Of a stretch of DNA of 64,000 nt, positions 37,722-46,105 are shown one piece after another. The stretch is from Rhodothermales bacterium (GTDB lineage Bacteria; Bacteroidota; Rhodothermia; Rhodothermales; VXPQ01), in assembly GCA_951812345.1 (NCBI GenBank), contig OX638295.1, positions 1,832,965-1,896,964 of the forward strand, in the 5' to 3' direction. A program made the translations under genes and the position numbers. The notes beneath the pieces were generated by a model. It ran no database searches, was not told the DNA's origin, and saw only the letters and a list, made by a program, of their open reading frames with translations. How positions within the stretch are numbered: the stretch's first letter is position 1; every line of letters starts with the position of its first letter.

Positions 37722-38447
37722 TTATTCCAGCCGGAACCGGAACGTGACGATGCCCGTCTGCAACTCCTGCGGTGCGTTGGGAGGGAGGGGATTGAAGCGC
37801 CAGCGCTGCAAAATATCCATCGCGGTTTTCTCCAGGGCGGGATCGCCCTTCAGCAGCAGAAAGCGCTGCACGATCCGGCCTTGCGGATCGACGGTAATGC
37901 GCACCCGGATCGTCGCATTCACCTGCGTCCGGTACTCGGGAGCCGGGGCATACATAGGATCACGGTTCAGCCCTTCTATTTCGAAGGGGGCCGTGGTCAA
38001 TTCATCCAGCCCCTCTCCCGTTTCGGCAGGTTGCGTTTCCCCTGCTTCGCTGGGCGCCACGCTGCCGAGCGGGCGAACGGGAGGCGGTTCGGGTTCCGGA
38101 TCGGGATCTTCCGTCGCTTCCTCGCTATTCTGCCGTTCGGGAGAAACCTCCTCGACCTCCGGCGTCGTCACCTGATCTTCTTCGATAACAGGTTGCAGCT
38201 GGTCCGGCAGATCCACCTGTCTGGCCTCTTCCGGCGCAGGCACAGGTTCCTCCATGGGTTCCTGCGGTGCTTCCGGCGCGACGGTCGCCTCCGAAGGACG
38301 GCTCTCCGCATAGGGACCGAATTCCACCTCTACAAAGCCTATTTGCCGGGAATCCGCCTGCGACGTCGAAAGAAACGCGAAACCAAGGAGTACCCCGGCG
38401 TGCAGCGCAATGCTGGCTCCCAAACCGATCCAGTCGTTCTTCTTCAT
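37722..38447 (-). CDS. tonB: Energy transducer TonB
   Basis: 241 residues. It has an N-terminal membrane anchor (WIGLGASIALHAGVLLGFAFL), then a long proline/glutamate-rich periplasm-spanning segment (residues about 50-150). The C-terminal TonB domain includes VRITVDPQGRIVQRFLLLKG and ILQRWRFNPLPPN. It transmits proton-motive force from ExbBD to outer-membrane receptors. The gene is 140 bp upstream of the TonB-dependent receptor on the same strand. ExbB and ExbD are not in the window. Confidence 0.93.
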   Translation of the reverse strand: MKKNDWIGLGASIALHAGVLLGFAFLSTSQADSRQIGFVEVEFGPYAESRPSEATVAPEAPQEPMEEPVPAPEEARQVDLPDQLQPVIEEDQVTTPEVEEVSPERQNSEEATEDPDPEPEPPPVRPLGSVAPSEAGETQPAETGEGLDELTTAPFEIEGLNRDPMYAPAPEYRTQVNATIRVRITVDPQGRIVQRFLLLKGDPALEKTAMDILQRWRFNPLPPNAPQELQTGIVTFRFRLE

Positions 38448-38665
38448 GCGATTCGCTGTGTGCGAGCGCCCGCTAAACGTGACGCAGAAACGTTTGAAAA
38501 GAAGGATACGGAAACAAAAGAAAACGACACAATCTGGAACACGGAAGGGACTTTCGGGATCCCTTCAGGGCATACGTATCATACAGGGATATTCTGATAC
38601 CACAGCCGGAAAACCCCTAACTTTCGGGTTCCCGCAGGATACTCAGTGTTTCTTAACCCCGCACC

Positions 38666-39574
38666 ATGAACCCCCCCCGGCATCAAGCTGATCTGCCCCG
38701 TGTGCGTGAGCAGCTCCTAACATGGATTGCCCGGCAAGCCACCGAGGAAGCCATGCAATGGTTGCGTACGCGTCATGCAGAAATTGCCGGGGGCGCTCCC
38801 GCTTCCAAATGTTTTCTGGCGTTCAGTGGCGCGCCCCGCCGGATACCCAAAGAAACCCTTGTCCTCGGCAAGGCGGACCTGCAGGAAGCCGACGCGCTGC
38901 GTCCGGGTTGGAACCCGTCTGCCTGGAGTGTAGATGAAGCCGCCCGCGCCCTCCTGATCCTGTCTTTTCCCGCAGCCGACGAAAACGCCTATGTCGGTAT
39001 GGTCGAGCAAGTCTTCTCGACCGCCGATGTGCGCGAATCCGCAGCGCTTTACCGGATGTTGCCGCTCTACCCCTTCTCCGAACGCTTCCGGGCGCGCGCC
39101 GCGGAAGGCATTCGCAGCAATATGACCTCCGTATTCCAGGCTGTCGCGCACCGTAATCCCTATCCCTCGGAGTATTTCGACGAGGACGCATGGAACCAGA
39201 TGGTGCTCAAGGCCCTCTTTACCGACAGCGTCCTGTACAAGGTGAGCGGGCTGGACGCACGCGTCAACGCACCCCTGGCGCGGATGCTTGTGGACTACGC
39301 CCACGAGCGATGGGCCGCCGGACGCACCGTTTCCCCTGAACTCTGGCGTCCGGTGGGGCCCTTTGCAACCGAGGGGTATCTCGACGATCTCGAACGGGCG
39401 CTGACCAGCGACAAGGAGGCGGAACAGGAAGCCGCCGCGCTGGCGCTCGCGGATGCGAACGCCCCTGCCGCCGCCGAACTGCTTGCCGGATTCCCCGCCC
39501 TGAAACAACGCATCGAGTCCGGCGCACTGAATTGGGAATCGTTCAGCCGGAACCGTATCCGGGGCTCCGCATAG
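38666..39574 (+). CDS. eboA: EboA-domain protein (ebo cluster)
   Basis: 302 residues, mostly alpha-helical, without signal peptide. EboA features are visible: ALLILSFPAADENAYVGMVEQVFSTADV, YRMLPLYPF, the YPSEYFDEDAWNQMVLKALFTDSVLYKVSGLDARVN block, and a LARMLVDYAHERWAAGR segment. It is the first gene of the ebo cluster (eustigmatophyte/bacterial operon), linked in cyanobacteria to moving the scytonemin precursor out of the cytoplasm and in other bacteria to secondary metabolites. It lies 48 bp upstream of eboB. A TAACTTTC box at 38618 could be a -7 promoter element. Confidence 0.9.
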   Translation: MNPPRHQADLPRVREQLLTWIARQATEEAMQWLRTRHAEIAGGAPASKCFLAFSGAPRRIPKETLVLGKADLQEADALRPGWNPSAWSVDEAARALLILSFPAADENAYVGMVEQVFSTADVRESAALYRMLPLYPFSERFRARAAEGIRSNMTSVFQAVAHRNPYPSEYFDEDAWNQMVLKALFTDSVLYKVSGLDARVNAPLARMLVDYAHERWAAGRTVSPELWRPVGPFATEGYLDDLERALTSDKEAEQEAAALALADANAPAAAELLAGFPALKQRIESGALNWESFSRNRIRGSA

Positions 39575-39622
39575 GGATCAGACGCTTCCTGGTACCGACT
39601 TCGTTTACACATCCATCCCGTT

Positions 39623-40543
39623 ATGCCGACACGCCCTTCCCTGTTCATCGATCCGCATGTCCACATGATTTCCCGGACCACGGACGACTATGACGCCATG
39701 CGTGCCGCCGGCGTCGTGGCCGTCATAGAACCGGCTTTCTGGCTGGGCCAACCGCGCACCACCATCGGCGCCTTCAAGGATTATTTCTCCATGATCGTGG
39801 GCTGGGAGCGATTCCGTGCAGGCCAATTCGGCGTTCGGCACTACTGCACCATCGGACTCAATTCCAAAGAGGCCAATAACGAACCCCTTGCGGAAGAAGT
39901 GATGGAACTGCTGCCGCTCTACGCCGCCAAGGAAGGAGTCGTGGCCATCGGGGAAATCGGGTACGACGACATGACGCCCTCCGAAGACAAGTACTTTCGG
40001 CTGCAACTCGAACTGGCGAAAGAACTCGACATGCTCGTGCTGATTCATACCCCGCATCGCAACAAAAAAGAGGGTACGAGCCGGAGCATGGACGCCTGCG
40101 ACGATATCGGGCTGGCTCCCGACCGGGTCATTGTGGATCACAATAACGAGGAGACGGTCCAGGAAGTCCTCGACCGCGGCTACTGGGCGGCCTTCACCAT
40201 CTACCCCTTCACGAAAATGGGCAATGAGCGGATGGTCGAAATCGTCCGGGAATACGGGGTCGAGCGCATTTTCATCGACAGCGCGGCGGATTGGGGCATC
40301 AGCGATCCGCTGGCCGTACCCAAAACGGCCCGCCTCATGGCGGAGCGGGGCATCGCAGAAGACGTGATCCGCACGGTTACCTACGACAACGCCCTCAAGG
40401 CGTACGGGCAAAGCGGGCAATTTTCGGAAAAAGATTGGCTTGAGCCGGCGCCTATCGACCAGCGTGACCTGTACGGCGGCAACTCGGTGTTGCGGGGCGG
40501 ACAAACCCCTGTCGTGAAGGAGAAAGGGTTGATTATCGAGTAA
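39623..40543 (+). CDS. eboB: TatD-like metal-dependent hydrolase EboB
   Basis: 306 residues with an amidohydrolase/TatD-type barrel. Metal ligands are visible: HVH in FIDPHVHM (residues about 10-17), the Glu in GEIGYDD, HTPH, DHNNE and the final Asp in FIDSAADWG. These match EboB. The reaction is unknown. It is the second gene of the ebo cluster. The next expected gene in many clusters is eboC (UbiA-type prenyltransferase), but downstream here is a dispersed repeat and a reversed fic gene. Confidence 0.9.
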   Translation: MPTRPSLFIDPHVHMISRTTDDYDAMRAAGVVAVIEPAFWLGQPRTTIGAFKDYFSMIVGWERFRAGQFGVRHYCTIGLNSKEANNEPLAEEVMELLPLYAAKEGVVAIGEIGYDDMTPSEDKYFRLQLELAKELDMLVLIHTPHRNKKEGTSRSMDACDDIGLAPDRVIVDHNNEETVQEVLDRGYWAAFTIYPFTKMGNERMVEIVREYGVERIFIDSAADWGISDPLAVPKTARLMAERGIAEDVIRTVTYDNALKAYGQSGQFSEKDWLEPAPIDQRDLYGGNSVLRGGQTPVVKEKGLIIE

Positions 40544-40630
40544 TGGATTATTGGGGAGTGACGGGTCCGTCCTGCGCCGCCTGGTCGTCCGCCTCCACAC
40601 CGCCCGGAGGCTCGAAATCCGCGAGGTTAC

Positions 40631-40821
40631 AGGATACTCTGATTAAATCCGCGAACTCAGAGGCTAAAGGGGGTGCGCTGGCAAGGAATGACGAAGCAGT
40701 GTATGTGGCGGCCCCGCACAATCAGGAATGACGCAGCCAGCGTGCTTCTCGCAGCCTCCCGAAGGGCGCGTCATGCACCAACGAGAAGTGCTGATCGAAG
40801 CGATTCTGCTCAGAGTATCCT
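40631..40821 (+). repeat. Dispersed repeat, shortened right hairpin
   Basis: A 191-bp copy starts AGGATACTCTGATTAAATCC and ends TCTGCTCAGAGTATCCT. The inner stem is complete; several positions pair GGGG with CTTC, which requires G-U pairs. The right hairpin has lost its loop (GCGCGTCATGCACCAACGAG then AAGTGCTGATCGAAG). The terminal inverted repeat extends to ACAGGATAC / GTATCCTGT. It fills the space between eboB and fic, and its right end encodes the last residues and stop of fic. Confidence 0.88.
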
Positions 40822-41913
40822 GTAGCTGGTGCTGCGCCCGCCTCCCGGGTTGCGAAGAAGGATGCCGCCTTCGACAAGTTCCTTTATATCCCGCAGCGCG
40901 GTGTCATGGGAGCATTTCGCAAGCTTCGCCCATTTCGAGGTGGTGAGCTTGCCCTCGAATCCATCGAGAAGGCGGACAAGAACACTATGCTGGCGTTCAT
41001 TGAGAGAAAACCCGGCCACGCGCTCCCAAAACCGAGCCTTGTCCAGCACCGCGTCAAGGGTTGTTTCGGCGCCGTCGATGGCCCGTTTCAGACAATTCAG
41101 AAACCAGTACATCCATACGGAAACGTCCATCGTGCCTTGCTGGGTCGCTTCCAGAATTCTGTAATAGTCTGTACGCTCCTTCCTGATTTGCGACGACATG
41201 CTGTAGAAGCGTTGCGGACTTTGTTCGGAACGGGCCAGCGCCATGTCGGCAATGGCCCGGGCGATCCGCCCGTTGCCGTCGTCGAAAGGGTGGATCGTGA
41301 CAAACCAGAGGTGGGTCAGTCCGGCCTTGAGCACCCCATCCATTTCGTCGGACTCGTTGAACCACTCGAGAAAACGTGTCATTTCCCGGTGGAGCCGCCC
41401 GGCAGGCGGCGCCTCGAAATGTACCTGCTCATGACCGGCAGGACCGGAAACTACTTGCACGGGGCCGGTACGGTCATTACGCCAGACCCCCTTAGCAATC
41501 CGTCCCGAAGCACTGGACCCGTCAGGGAACAACCAGGCGCGCCATTCCCATAGCCGCTCGGCCGTCAGGGGCGCGTCACAACGGTCGGTGGCGTCGAGCG
41601 TGATCCGAACGATCCCTTCCATGGTACGATCCGCACAGTCAGAGCCTCCGGTATCTATCCCAAAATGACGGGCAAGCGAGGAGCGAACCTGCTCCATGTC
41701 CAGCTTCTCTCCTTCGATCTCGCTGGTCTTAAGGACATCCTCGGTAAGCGTTTGGAGCACCGCTTCCTGTCGAAGGTCGAAACCCAGGGCCTCCATGCGG
41801 CCATAAAGACGCCCCTGACGATACCGTACGGCAGCCAGCAGGTTGGTCAAGGCTTCCTGATTCCAGTGGAAGCGAGGCCAGTCGGGGCGTTCATAGAGAT
41901 ATATTCTACGCAT
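40810..41913 (-). CDS. fic: Fic-family protein with DUF4172 N-terminus and winged-helix C-terminus
   Basis: 367 residues. DUF4172-like N-terminus (IYLYERPDWPRFHWNQEAL), a class II inhibitory motif TSEIEGE around residues 63-69, the complete Fic motif HPFDDGNGRIAR, and a C-terminal winged helix (NERQHSVLVRLLDG, TSKWAKLAKCSHDTALRDIKELVEGGIL). Fic proteins usually transfer AMP to target proteins; this class with a DNA-binding tail is a candidate autoregulator or toxin-antitoxin-like module. It runs opposite to the ebo genes around it. Its final Tyr-Arg-Ile-Leu-stop is read from the repeat end. Operator-like motifs overlap the ATG. Confidence 0.93.
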   Translation of the reverse strand: MRRIYLYERPDWPRFHWNQEALTNLLAAVRYRQGRLYGRMEALGFDLRQEAVLQTLTEDVLKTSEIEGEKLDMEQVRSSLARHFGIDTGGSDCADRTMEGIVRITLDATDRCDAPLTAERLWEWRAWLFPDGSSASGRIAKGVWRNDRTGPVQVVSGPAGHEQVHFEAPPAGRLHREMTRFLEWFNESDEMDGVLKAGLTHLWFVTIHPFDDGNGRIARAIADMALARSEQSPQRFYSMSSQIRKERTDYYRILEATQQGTMDVSVWMYWFLNCLKRAIDGAETTLDAVLDKARFWERVAGFSLNERQHSVLVRLLDGFEGKLTTSKWAKLAKCSHDTALRDIKELVEGGILLRNPGGGRSTSYRIL

Positions 41914-42030
41914 AATATGCGTTGATTATACGTTATAATCTCCGCAAATGCAAATAATCCATGCATAAAATGCGGCGATTATGCATCGCATTGTCGGGGA
42001 GGCAAACAATCGACGCAAAATCTGCGGAGA
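41908..42030. promoter_or_regulatory. Operator-like motif cluster over the fic start
   Basis: Four degenerate copies of a GCATAA-type/TGCG motif are seen: ACGCATAATATGCGTTGATT (from 41908, covering the fic start codon), CGCAAATGCAAATAATC (41943), ATGCATAAAATGCGGCGATT (41961, followed by ATGCAT) and GACGCAAAATCTGCGGAGA (42012). The block is A/T-rich compared with its surroundings. It probably contains the fic promoter and binding sites for a regulator, perhaps Fic's own winged helix. The same motif occurs at 18751-18813. Confidence 0.5.
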
Positions 42031-42233
42031 AAAATGCGGGGAGTGTGTCCGCCCCTTTCGCAGCGCTCGTGGCCTGCGCGGCGAAACATGAGGCAACACC
42101 CCGTTGTTTCCTGATCTTTTCGGCACGAGACGGGTATCATACCGCAAAAGCCGGGTAAAGCGGGATACACGGAAAAACCGAAATCAGACCGGCAGTCTTT
42201 TGTACAGCCATTCATAGCAGAAAGCCCTTGCCG
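42031..42233. other. Gene-free spacer between fic and eboD
   Basis: Together with the motif cluster this makes a 320-bp interval between fic and eboD. No eboC-like coding sequence, repeat or RNA can be seen. It probably carries a promoter for eboDEF, but no box is convincing. Confidence 0.5.
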
Positions 42234-43451
42234 ATGCAAACGATCCGGCAGGATATTCACGTAACCTTCCGATACGACGTACATTTCGTCACGGACGCGT
42301 TCGACCCGGAAAACGATCTGCTGGGACGTATTGTCGAAACGGAAGAGGACCTTGCCTCCCGCAAGATCCTGACCGTGATCGACGAGGGGCTGCTGCCCCA
42401 CTATCCGGACCTCCCCGAGCGCGTGGCCGCCTACTTTGCACAGCGGGCTGTTATGTCGATCCCCCGCCCCGCCATACTTGCGCCTGCAGGAGAAGCGGCC
42501 AAAAACGACCCGGCGCTCGTCAGCGATCTGCACGCCGCCATACGACAAGCCGGGCTATGCCGGCACTCGTACATCCTGGCGATCGGGGGCGGCTCCGTGC
42601 TGGACCTTGCAGGGTACGCCGCCGCCACCGCACACCGGGGCATCCGCCTTATTCGCATGCCGACGACGGTGCTCGGCCAGAACGATTCGGGCGTGGGGGT
42701 AAAAAACAGCGTGAACGCATTGCGCACCAAGAACTTCCTTGGGACATTCGCGCCTCCGCACGCCGTCGTCAACGACGCTTCGTTCCTGCCCTCGTTATCC
42801 GACCGCGACTGGCGGAGCGGCATCGCCGAAGCCGTCAAAGTTGCGCTTATCAAAGACGCTGCGTTCTTCGACGAACTGGAAGCGAATGCGGAGCGCCTTG
42901 CGCCGCCCCGGCGGGACGCCACCGCAATAACCCGGCTCATCCACCGGTGCGCCGCCCTCCACCTCGATCACATCGCCACCTCCGGGGACCCCTTTGAAAC
43001 GGGTACCTCCCGCCCCCTCGACTTCGGCCACTGGTCCGCGCACCAACTGGAGCAACTCACCGACTATGCGCTGCGGCACGGGGAAGCAGTGGCTATCGGT
43101 ATTGCGCTCGACGCCACGTATTCGCACCTGTGCGGCCTCCTGCCCGCAAGCGACTGGAGCAGGGTGCTCGACTTCCTCGATGCAACGGGATTCAACCTGT
43201 ACGCGCCTGAACTCGACGCGCACCTCGACGATCCGGAGCATCCGCGATCCGTTTTCCGGGGCCTGGAAGCCTTCCGGGAGCACCTCGGCGGTAAATTGAC
43301 CATTATGCTGCTGGCAAGCATCGGTCGGGGGATAGAGGTACACGAGGTCGATCTGTCCGTGTACCGCGAGGCAATCGCTCTCTTGCGCGCGAGAAACACC
43401 GGCGGCCCTGTCCGGAACGCCGCCGAAAACGTCGTCGCAAACACCCCCTGA
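42234..43451 (+). CDS. eboD: 3-dehydroquinate synthase-family protein EboD
   Basis: About 405 residues. It has the dehydroquinate synthase/2-epi-valiolone synthase fold: LAIGGGSVLDLAGYAAATAHRGI (NAD site), RMPTTVLGQNDSGVGVKNSVN, AVVNDASFLPSL, the GIAEAVKVALIKD helix, and metal ligands in LDFGHWSAHQLEQL and RHGEAVAIGIALDA. The spacing to other ebo genes, rather than to aro genes, marks it as EboD. The reaction is presumed cyclisation of a sugar phosphate; the substrate is unknown. eboE follows after 6 bp. The ATG at 42234 is used, with TTG at 42228 possible. Confidence 0.9.
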   Translation: MQTIRQDIHVTFRYDVHFVTDAFDPENDLLGRIVETEEDLASRKILTVIDEGLLPHYPDLPERVAAYFAQRAVMSIPRPAILAPAGEAAKNDPALVSDLHAAIRQAGLCRHSYILAIGGGSVLDLAGYAAATAHRGIRLIRMPTTVLGQNDSGVGVKNSVNALRTKNFLGTFAPPHAVVNDASFLPSLSDRDWRSGIAEAVKVALIKDAAFFDELEANAERLAPPRRDATAITRLIHRCAALHLDHIATSGDPFETGTSRPLDFGHWSAHQLEQLTDYALRHGEAVAIGIALDATYSHLCGLLPASDWSRVLDFLDATGFNLYAPELDAHLDDPEHPRSVFRGLEAFREHLGGKLTIMLLASIGRGIEVHEVDLSVYREAIALLRARNTGGPVRNAAENVVANTP

Positions 43452-43457
43452 CGATCC

Positions 43458-44702
43458 ATGCGCATTCGGCAAGGCGATAGCCTGGAACTGACCTACTGCG
43501 CCAACATCCACCCCGGCGAAACGCTCGACGAGGTGGAGGAAAACCTCCGCACGTATGCGCCCGCCGTCAAGGAGCGCGTAGCGCCCGATATTTCCATGGG
43601 AATCGGCCTGCGGCTTTCCAACCGCGCGGCGGAGGAACTGACTGCAAACGAAGCCAGACTGGAACGTTTTCGCGGCCTGTTCGAAGAGCATGGGCTGTAT
43701 GCCTTCACGATCAACGGGTTTCCGTACGGCAATTTCCACCGGCAGCGCGTCAAGGACGAGGTGTACAAACCGGACTGGCGCACCGCCGAGCGGCGTATCT
43801 ATACGGAACGCCTTGCGGATATTCTGGCGCGGCTCCTGCCCGACGGCGTCGAGGGGAGCATTTCGACGTCGCCCATTTCCTACAAACCGTGGCTGGAGAG
43901 TCAGAACGCCCGGGACGATGCCCTGCGTGCGGGAGCCGGGTATCTCGCAGACATCGCCTTCCGGCTTTTCGAACAACGCGAGCGCACTGGACAACTCATC
44001 CACATCGGCATCGAGCCGGAACCGGACTGCCTGATCGAAAACACCGCCGAAACCGTGTCCTTCTTTAAGGAATGGCTCTGGATGCGCGGCGCAAGCCTCC
44101 TGGTCCGGGAACATGGTCTGACTGCGGCCCAGGCAGAGGATATCCTGCGCGAGCATATCCGCCTGTGCTACGACACGTGCCATTTTGCGGTGGAATTCGA
44201 ATCGCCCCGCGAAGCCCTGTCCGCTTTCGAGCGAGCAGGGGTCCGGCTCAGCAAAATCCAGATCAGCGCCGCATTGCGCGTCCCGCTGGACAAACCGGAT
44301 GCTGCGGATCGACAGGCGGCCCGGAAAGAATTGGTCGAGGCGCTGGAACCCTTCGCCGAATCCACCTACCTGCACCAGGTGGTCGCCCGGTCCCGGGACG
44401 GTGCGTTACGCCGCTACCGGGACCTGCCCGACGCCTTGCCCTGCCTTGCGGACGAGGAGGCGGAAGAATGGCGTATCCACTACCATGTGCCCGTCTTTAT
44501 CGACCGGTTTCCGCATTTCTACTCGACGCAGGAAGATATTGCAGCGACCCTAACGCAGATCCTCCTGGACGCTTCGTGCCCCCACCTCGAGATAGAAACC
44601 TACACCTGGGAAGTGCTTCCGGACCCGCTCAAAACCGACATTGTATCCTCCATCGCACGCGAGTACGCATGGGTGATCGACTGCATCGAAAAAGCCGTAT
44701 AG
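43458..44702 (+). CDS. eboE: Sugar phosphate isomerase/epimerase-like protein EboE
   Basis: 414 residues with an AP-endonuclease-2/xylose-isomerase-like barrel. Features: YCANIHPGETLDEVEENL at the N-terminus, INGFPYGNFH, HIGIEPEPDCLIENTAE with acidic metal ligands, and LCYDTCHFAVEFESP with Asp and His ligands. The later HVPVFIDRF and HLEIETYTWEVLP segments are typical of EboE. It lies between eboD (6 bp) and eboF (23 bp), so eboDEF form a tight operon. The reaction is unknown. Confidence 0.92.
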   Translation: MRIRQGDSLELTYCANIHPGETLDEVEENLRTYAPAVKERVAPDISMGIGLRLSNRAAEELTANEARLERFRGLFEEHGLYAFTINGFPYGNFHRQRVKDEVYKPDWRTAERRIYTERLADILARLLPDGVEGSISTSPISYKPWLESQNARDDALRAGAGYLADIAFRLFEQRERTGQLIHIGIEPEPDCLIENTAETVSFFKEWLWMRGASLLVREHGLTAAQAEDILREHIRLCYDTCHFAVEFESPREALSAFERAGVRLSKIQISAALRVPLDKPDAADRQAARKELVEALEPFAESTYLHQVVARSRDGALRRYRDLPDALPCLADEEAEEWRIHYHVPVFIDRFPHFYSTQEDIAATLTQILLDASCPHLEIETYTWEVLPDPLKTDIVSSIAREYAWVIDCIEKAV

Positions 44703-44725
44703 GGCCGTCCGCCGCTGCTCCCGCC

Positions 44726-46105
44726 ATGCCGAAACTAGCCGTACTGAATGTCGTCGGACTGACCCCCCGCCTCCTGCCGCACGCGCCTTTTCTGGCGCCC
44801 TGGGCGCAACGCGGGAAGGCAGCGGAAATAACGCCCGTCCTGCCCGCCGTCACCTGTTCCATGCAGTCCACCCTGTTGACCGGCGCCATGCCGTCAGAAC
44901 ATGGTGCGGTCGGAAACGGCTGGTATGTTCGGGACGAGGGCGAAATCCGATTCTGGCGGCAGTCGAACCGGCTCGTGCAGCACGAGAAAATATGGGAAAA
45001 GGCACGCCGCCTCGGTATCCCGGACTTCACCTGCGCCAACATGTTCTGGTGGTACAATATGTACTCATCGGTGGACTATGCGGCCACGCCGCGCCCCATG
45101 TATCCCGCCGATGGGCGTAAAATCCCGGATATCTGGACAGAACCGGTCGAACTGCGATCGGAACTCCGCCAAAAATTGGGATCGTTCCCGTTATTCGAGT
45201 TCTGGGGACCCGGAACGACCATCCGCTCCAGCGAATGGATTGCCCGCGCGTCCCTGCACGTGGATGCCCGGCGCCATCCCGGCATGACGCTCATCTACCT
45301 GCCCCATCTCGATTACGTACTGCAGCGCGAGGGACCGGCAGGAACAAGCGTAGCCGAAGAAGTGGCACGGATTGACGGGGTCTGCGAGGAACTCGTCACG
45401 CACTACGAATCGCAAGGATGCGCTGTCATCGTCCTGTCGGAATACGGCATTACGCCCGTGTCCCGATCCGTGTCGCTCAACCGCGTTCTCCGGCGGGAAG
45501 GATTCCTGCGGGTCCGTGAAGAACTGGGACGCGAACTCCTTGACGCAGGCGCCAGCCGGGCCTTCGCTGTGGCGGACCATCAGGTAGCGCACGTATACGT
45601 GAACGACCCGGACGTGCTGGAAGAGGTGTGCGCACTCCTCGAGGCGACGAACGGAGTGGCTGCCGTCCTCCACGGAGAGGAGCGCGCCGCCCATGGACTG
45701 AACCATCCCCGGGCCGGCGATCTCGTAGCCGTTGCCGACCGGGACGCCTGGTTCACCTATTACTACTGGCTGGATGACGACCGGGCGCCCGATTTTGCGC
45801 GGACCGTGGACATCCATCGCAAACCGGGATACGATCCCTGCGAACTGTTTCTGGATCCGGCCCTCCCCTCGGCCCGATTGCGGGCCGGATTCCGGCTATT
45901 GCAAAAGAAACTGGGGTTCCGCTACCTGCTGGACGTGATTCCGCTGGATCCATCCCTTGTCAAGGGATCGCATGGGCGGCTGCCCGACGATCCGCTGGAC
46001 GGGCCGCTCGTCCTGTCCAACCGCCCCGAACTGCTCTCCGGCGCCCCCCTGCCCGCAACGGACATACAGGACGTCATGCTGGCGCATCTCCGGAGTCCCC
46101 GTTAG
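44726..46105 (+). CDS. eboF: Alkaline phosphatase-superfamily protein EboF
   Basis: 459 residues of the nucleotide pyrophosphatase/phosphodiesterase type. LPAVTCSMQSTLLTGAMPSEHGAVGNGWY carries the nucleophile region. YLPHLDYVLQREGP holds a metal-ligand Asp-His pattern, VIVLSEYGI stands where DHG normally lies, and HRKPGYDPCELFLDP follows. The DHG-like motif has Glu-Tyr in place of Asp-His (SEYG), so metal coordination may differ. Last gene of the ebo cluster here. Its 3' end overlaps the convergent glycosyltransferase gene by 32 bp. Confidence 0.9.
   Translation: MPKLAVLNVVGLTPRLLPHAPFLAPWAQRGKAAEITPVLPAVTCSMQSTLLTGAMPSEHGAVGNGWYVRDEGEIRFWRQSNRLVQHEKIWEKARRLGIPDFTCANMFWWYNMYSSVDYAATPRPMYPADGRKIPDIWTEPVELRSELRQKLGSFPLFEFWGPGTTIRSSEWIARASLHVDARRHPGMTLIYLPHLDYVLQREGPAGTSVAEEVARIDGVCEELVTHYESQGCAVIVLSEYGITPVSRSVSLNRVLRREGFLRVREELGRELLDAGASRAFAVADHQVAHVYVNDPDVLEEVCALLEATNGVAAVLHGEERAAHGLNHPRAGDLVAVADRDAWFTYYYWLDDDRAPDFARTVDIHRKPGYDPCELFLDPALPSARLRAGFRLLQKKLGFRYLLDVIPLDPSLVKGSHGRLPDDPLDGPLVLSNRPELLSGAPLPATDIQDVMLAHLRSPR

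Noticed and set aside
38576-38650. GGATATTCTGA and GGATACTCAG near eboA as repeat ends
   Set aside because: Both are isolated short matches without the internal stem, so they are not listed as copies.
40543-40731. Small frame starting in the eboB stop, considered as the start of a broken eboC
   Set aside because: The peptide (MDYWGVTGPSCAAW..) is not like a UbiA prenyltransferase, has no transmembrane helix and runs straight into the repeat.
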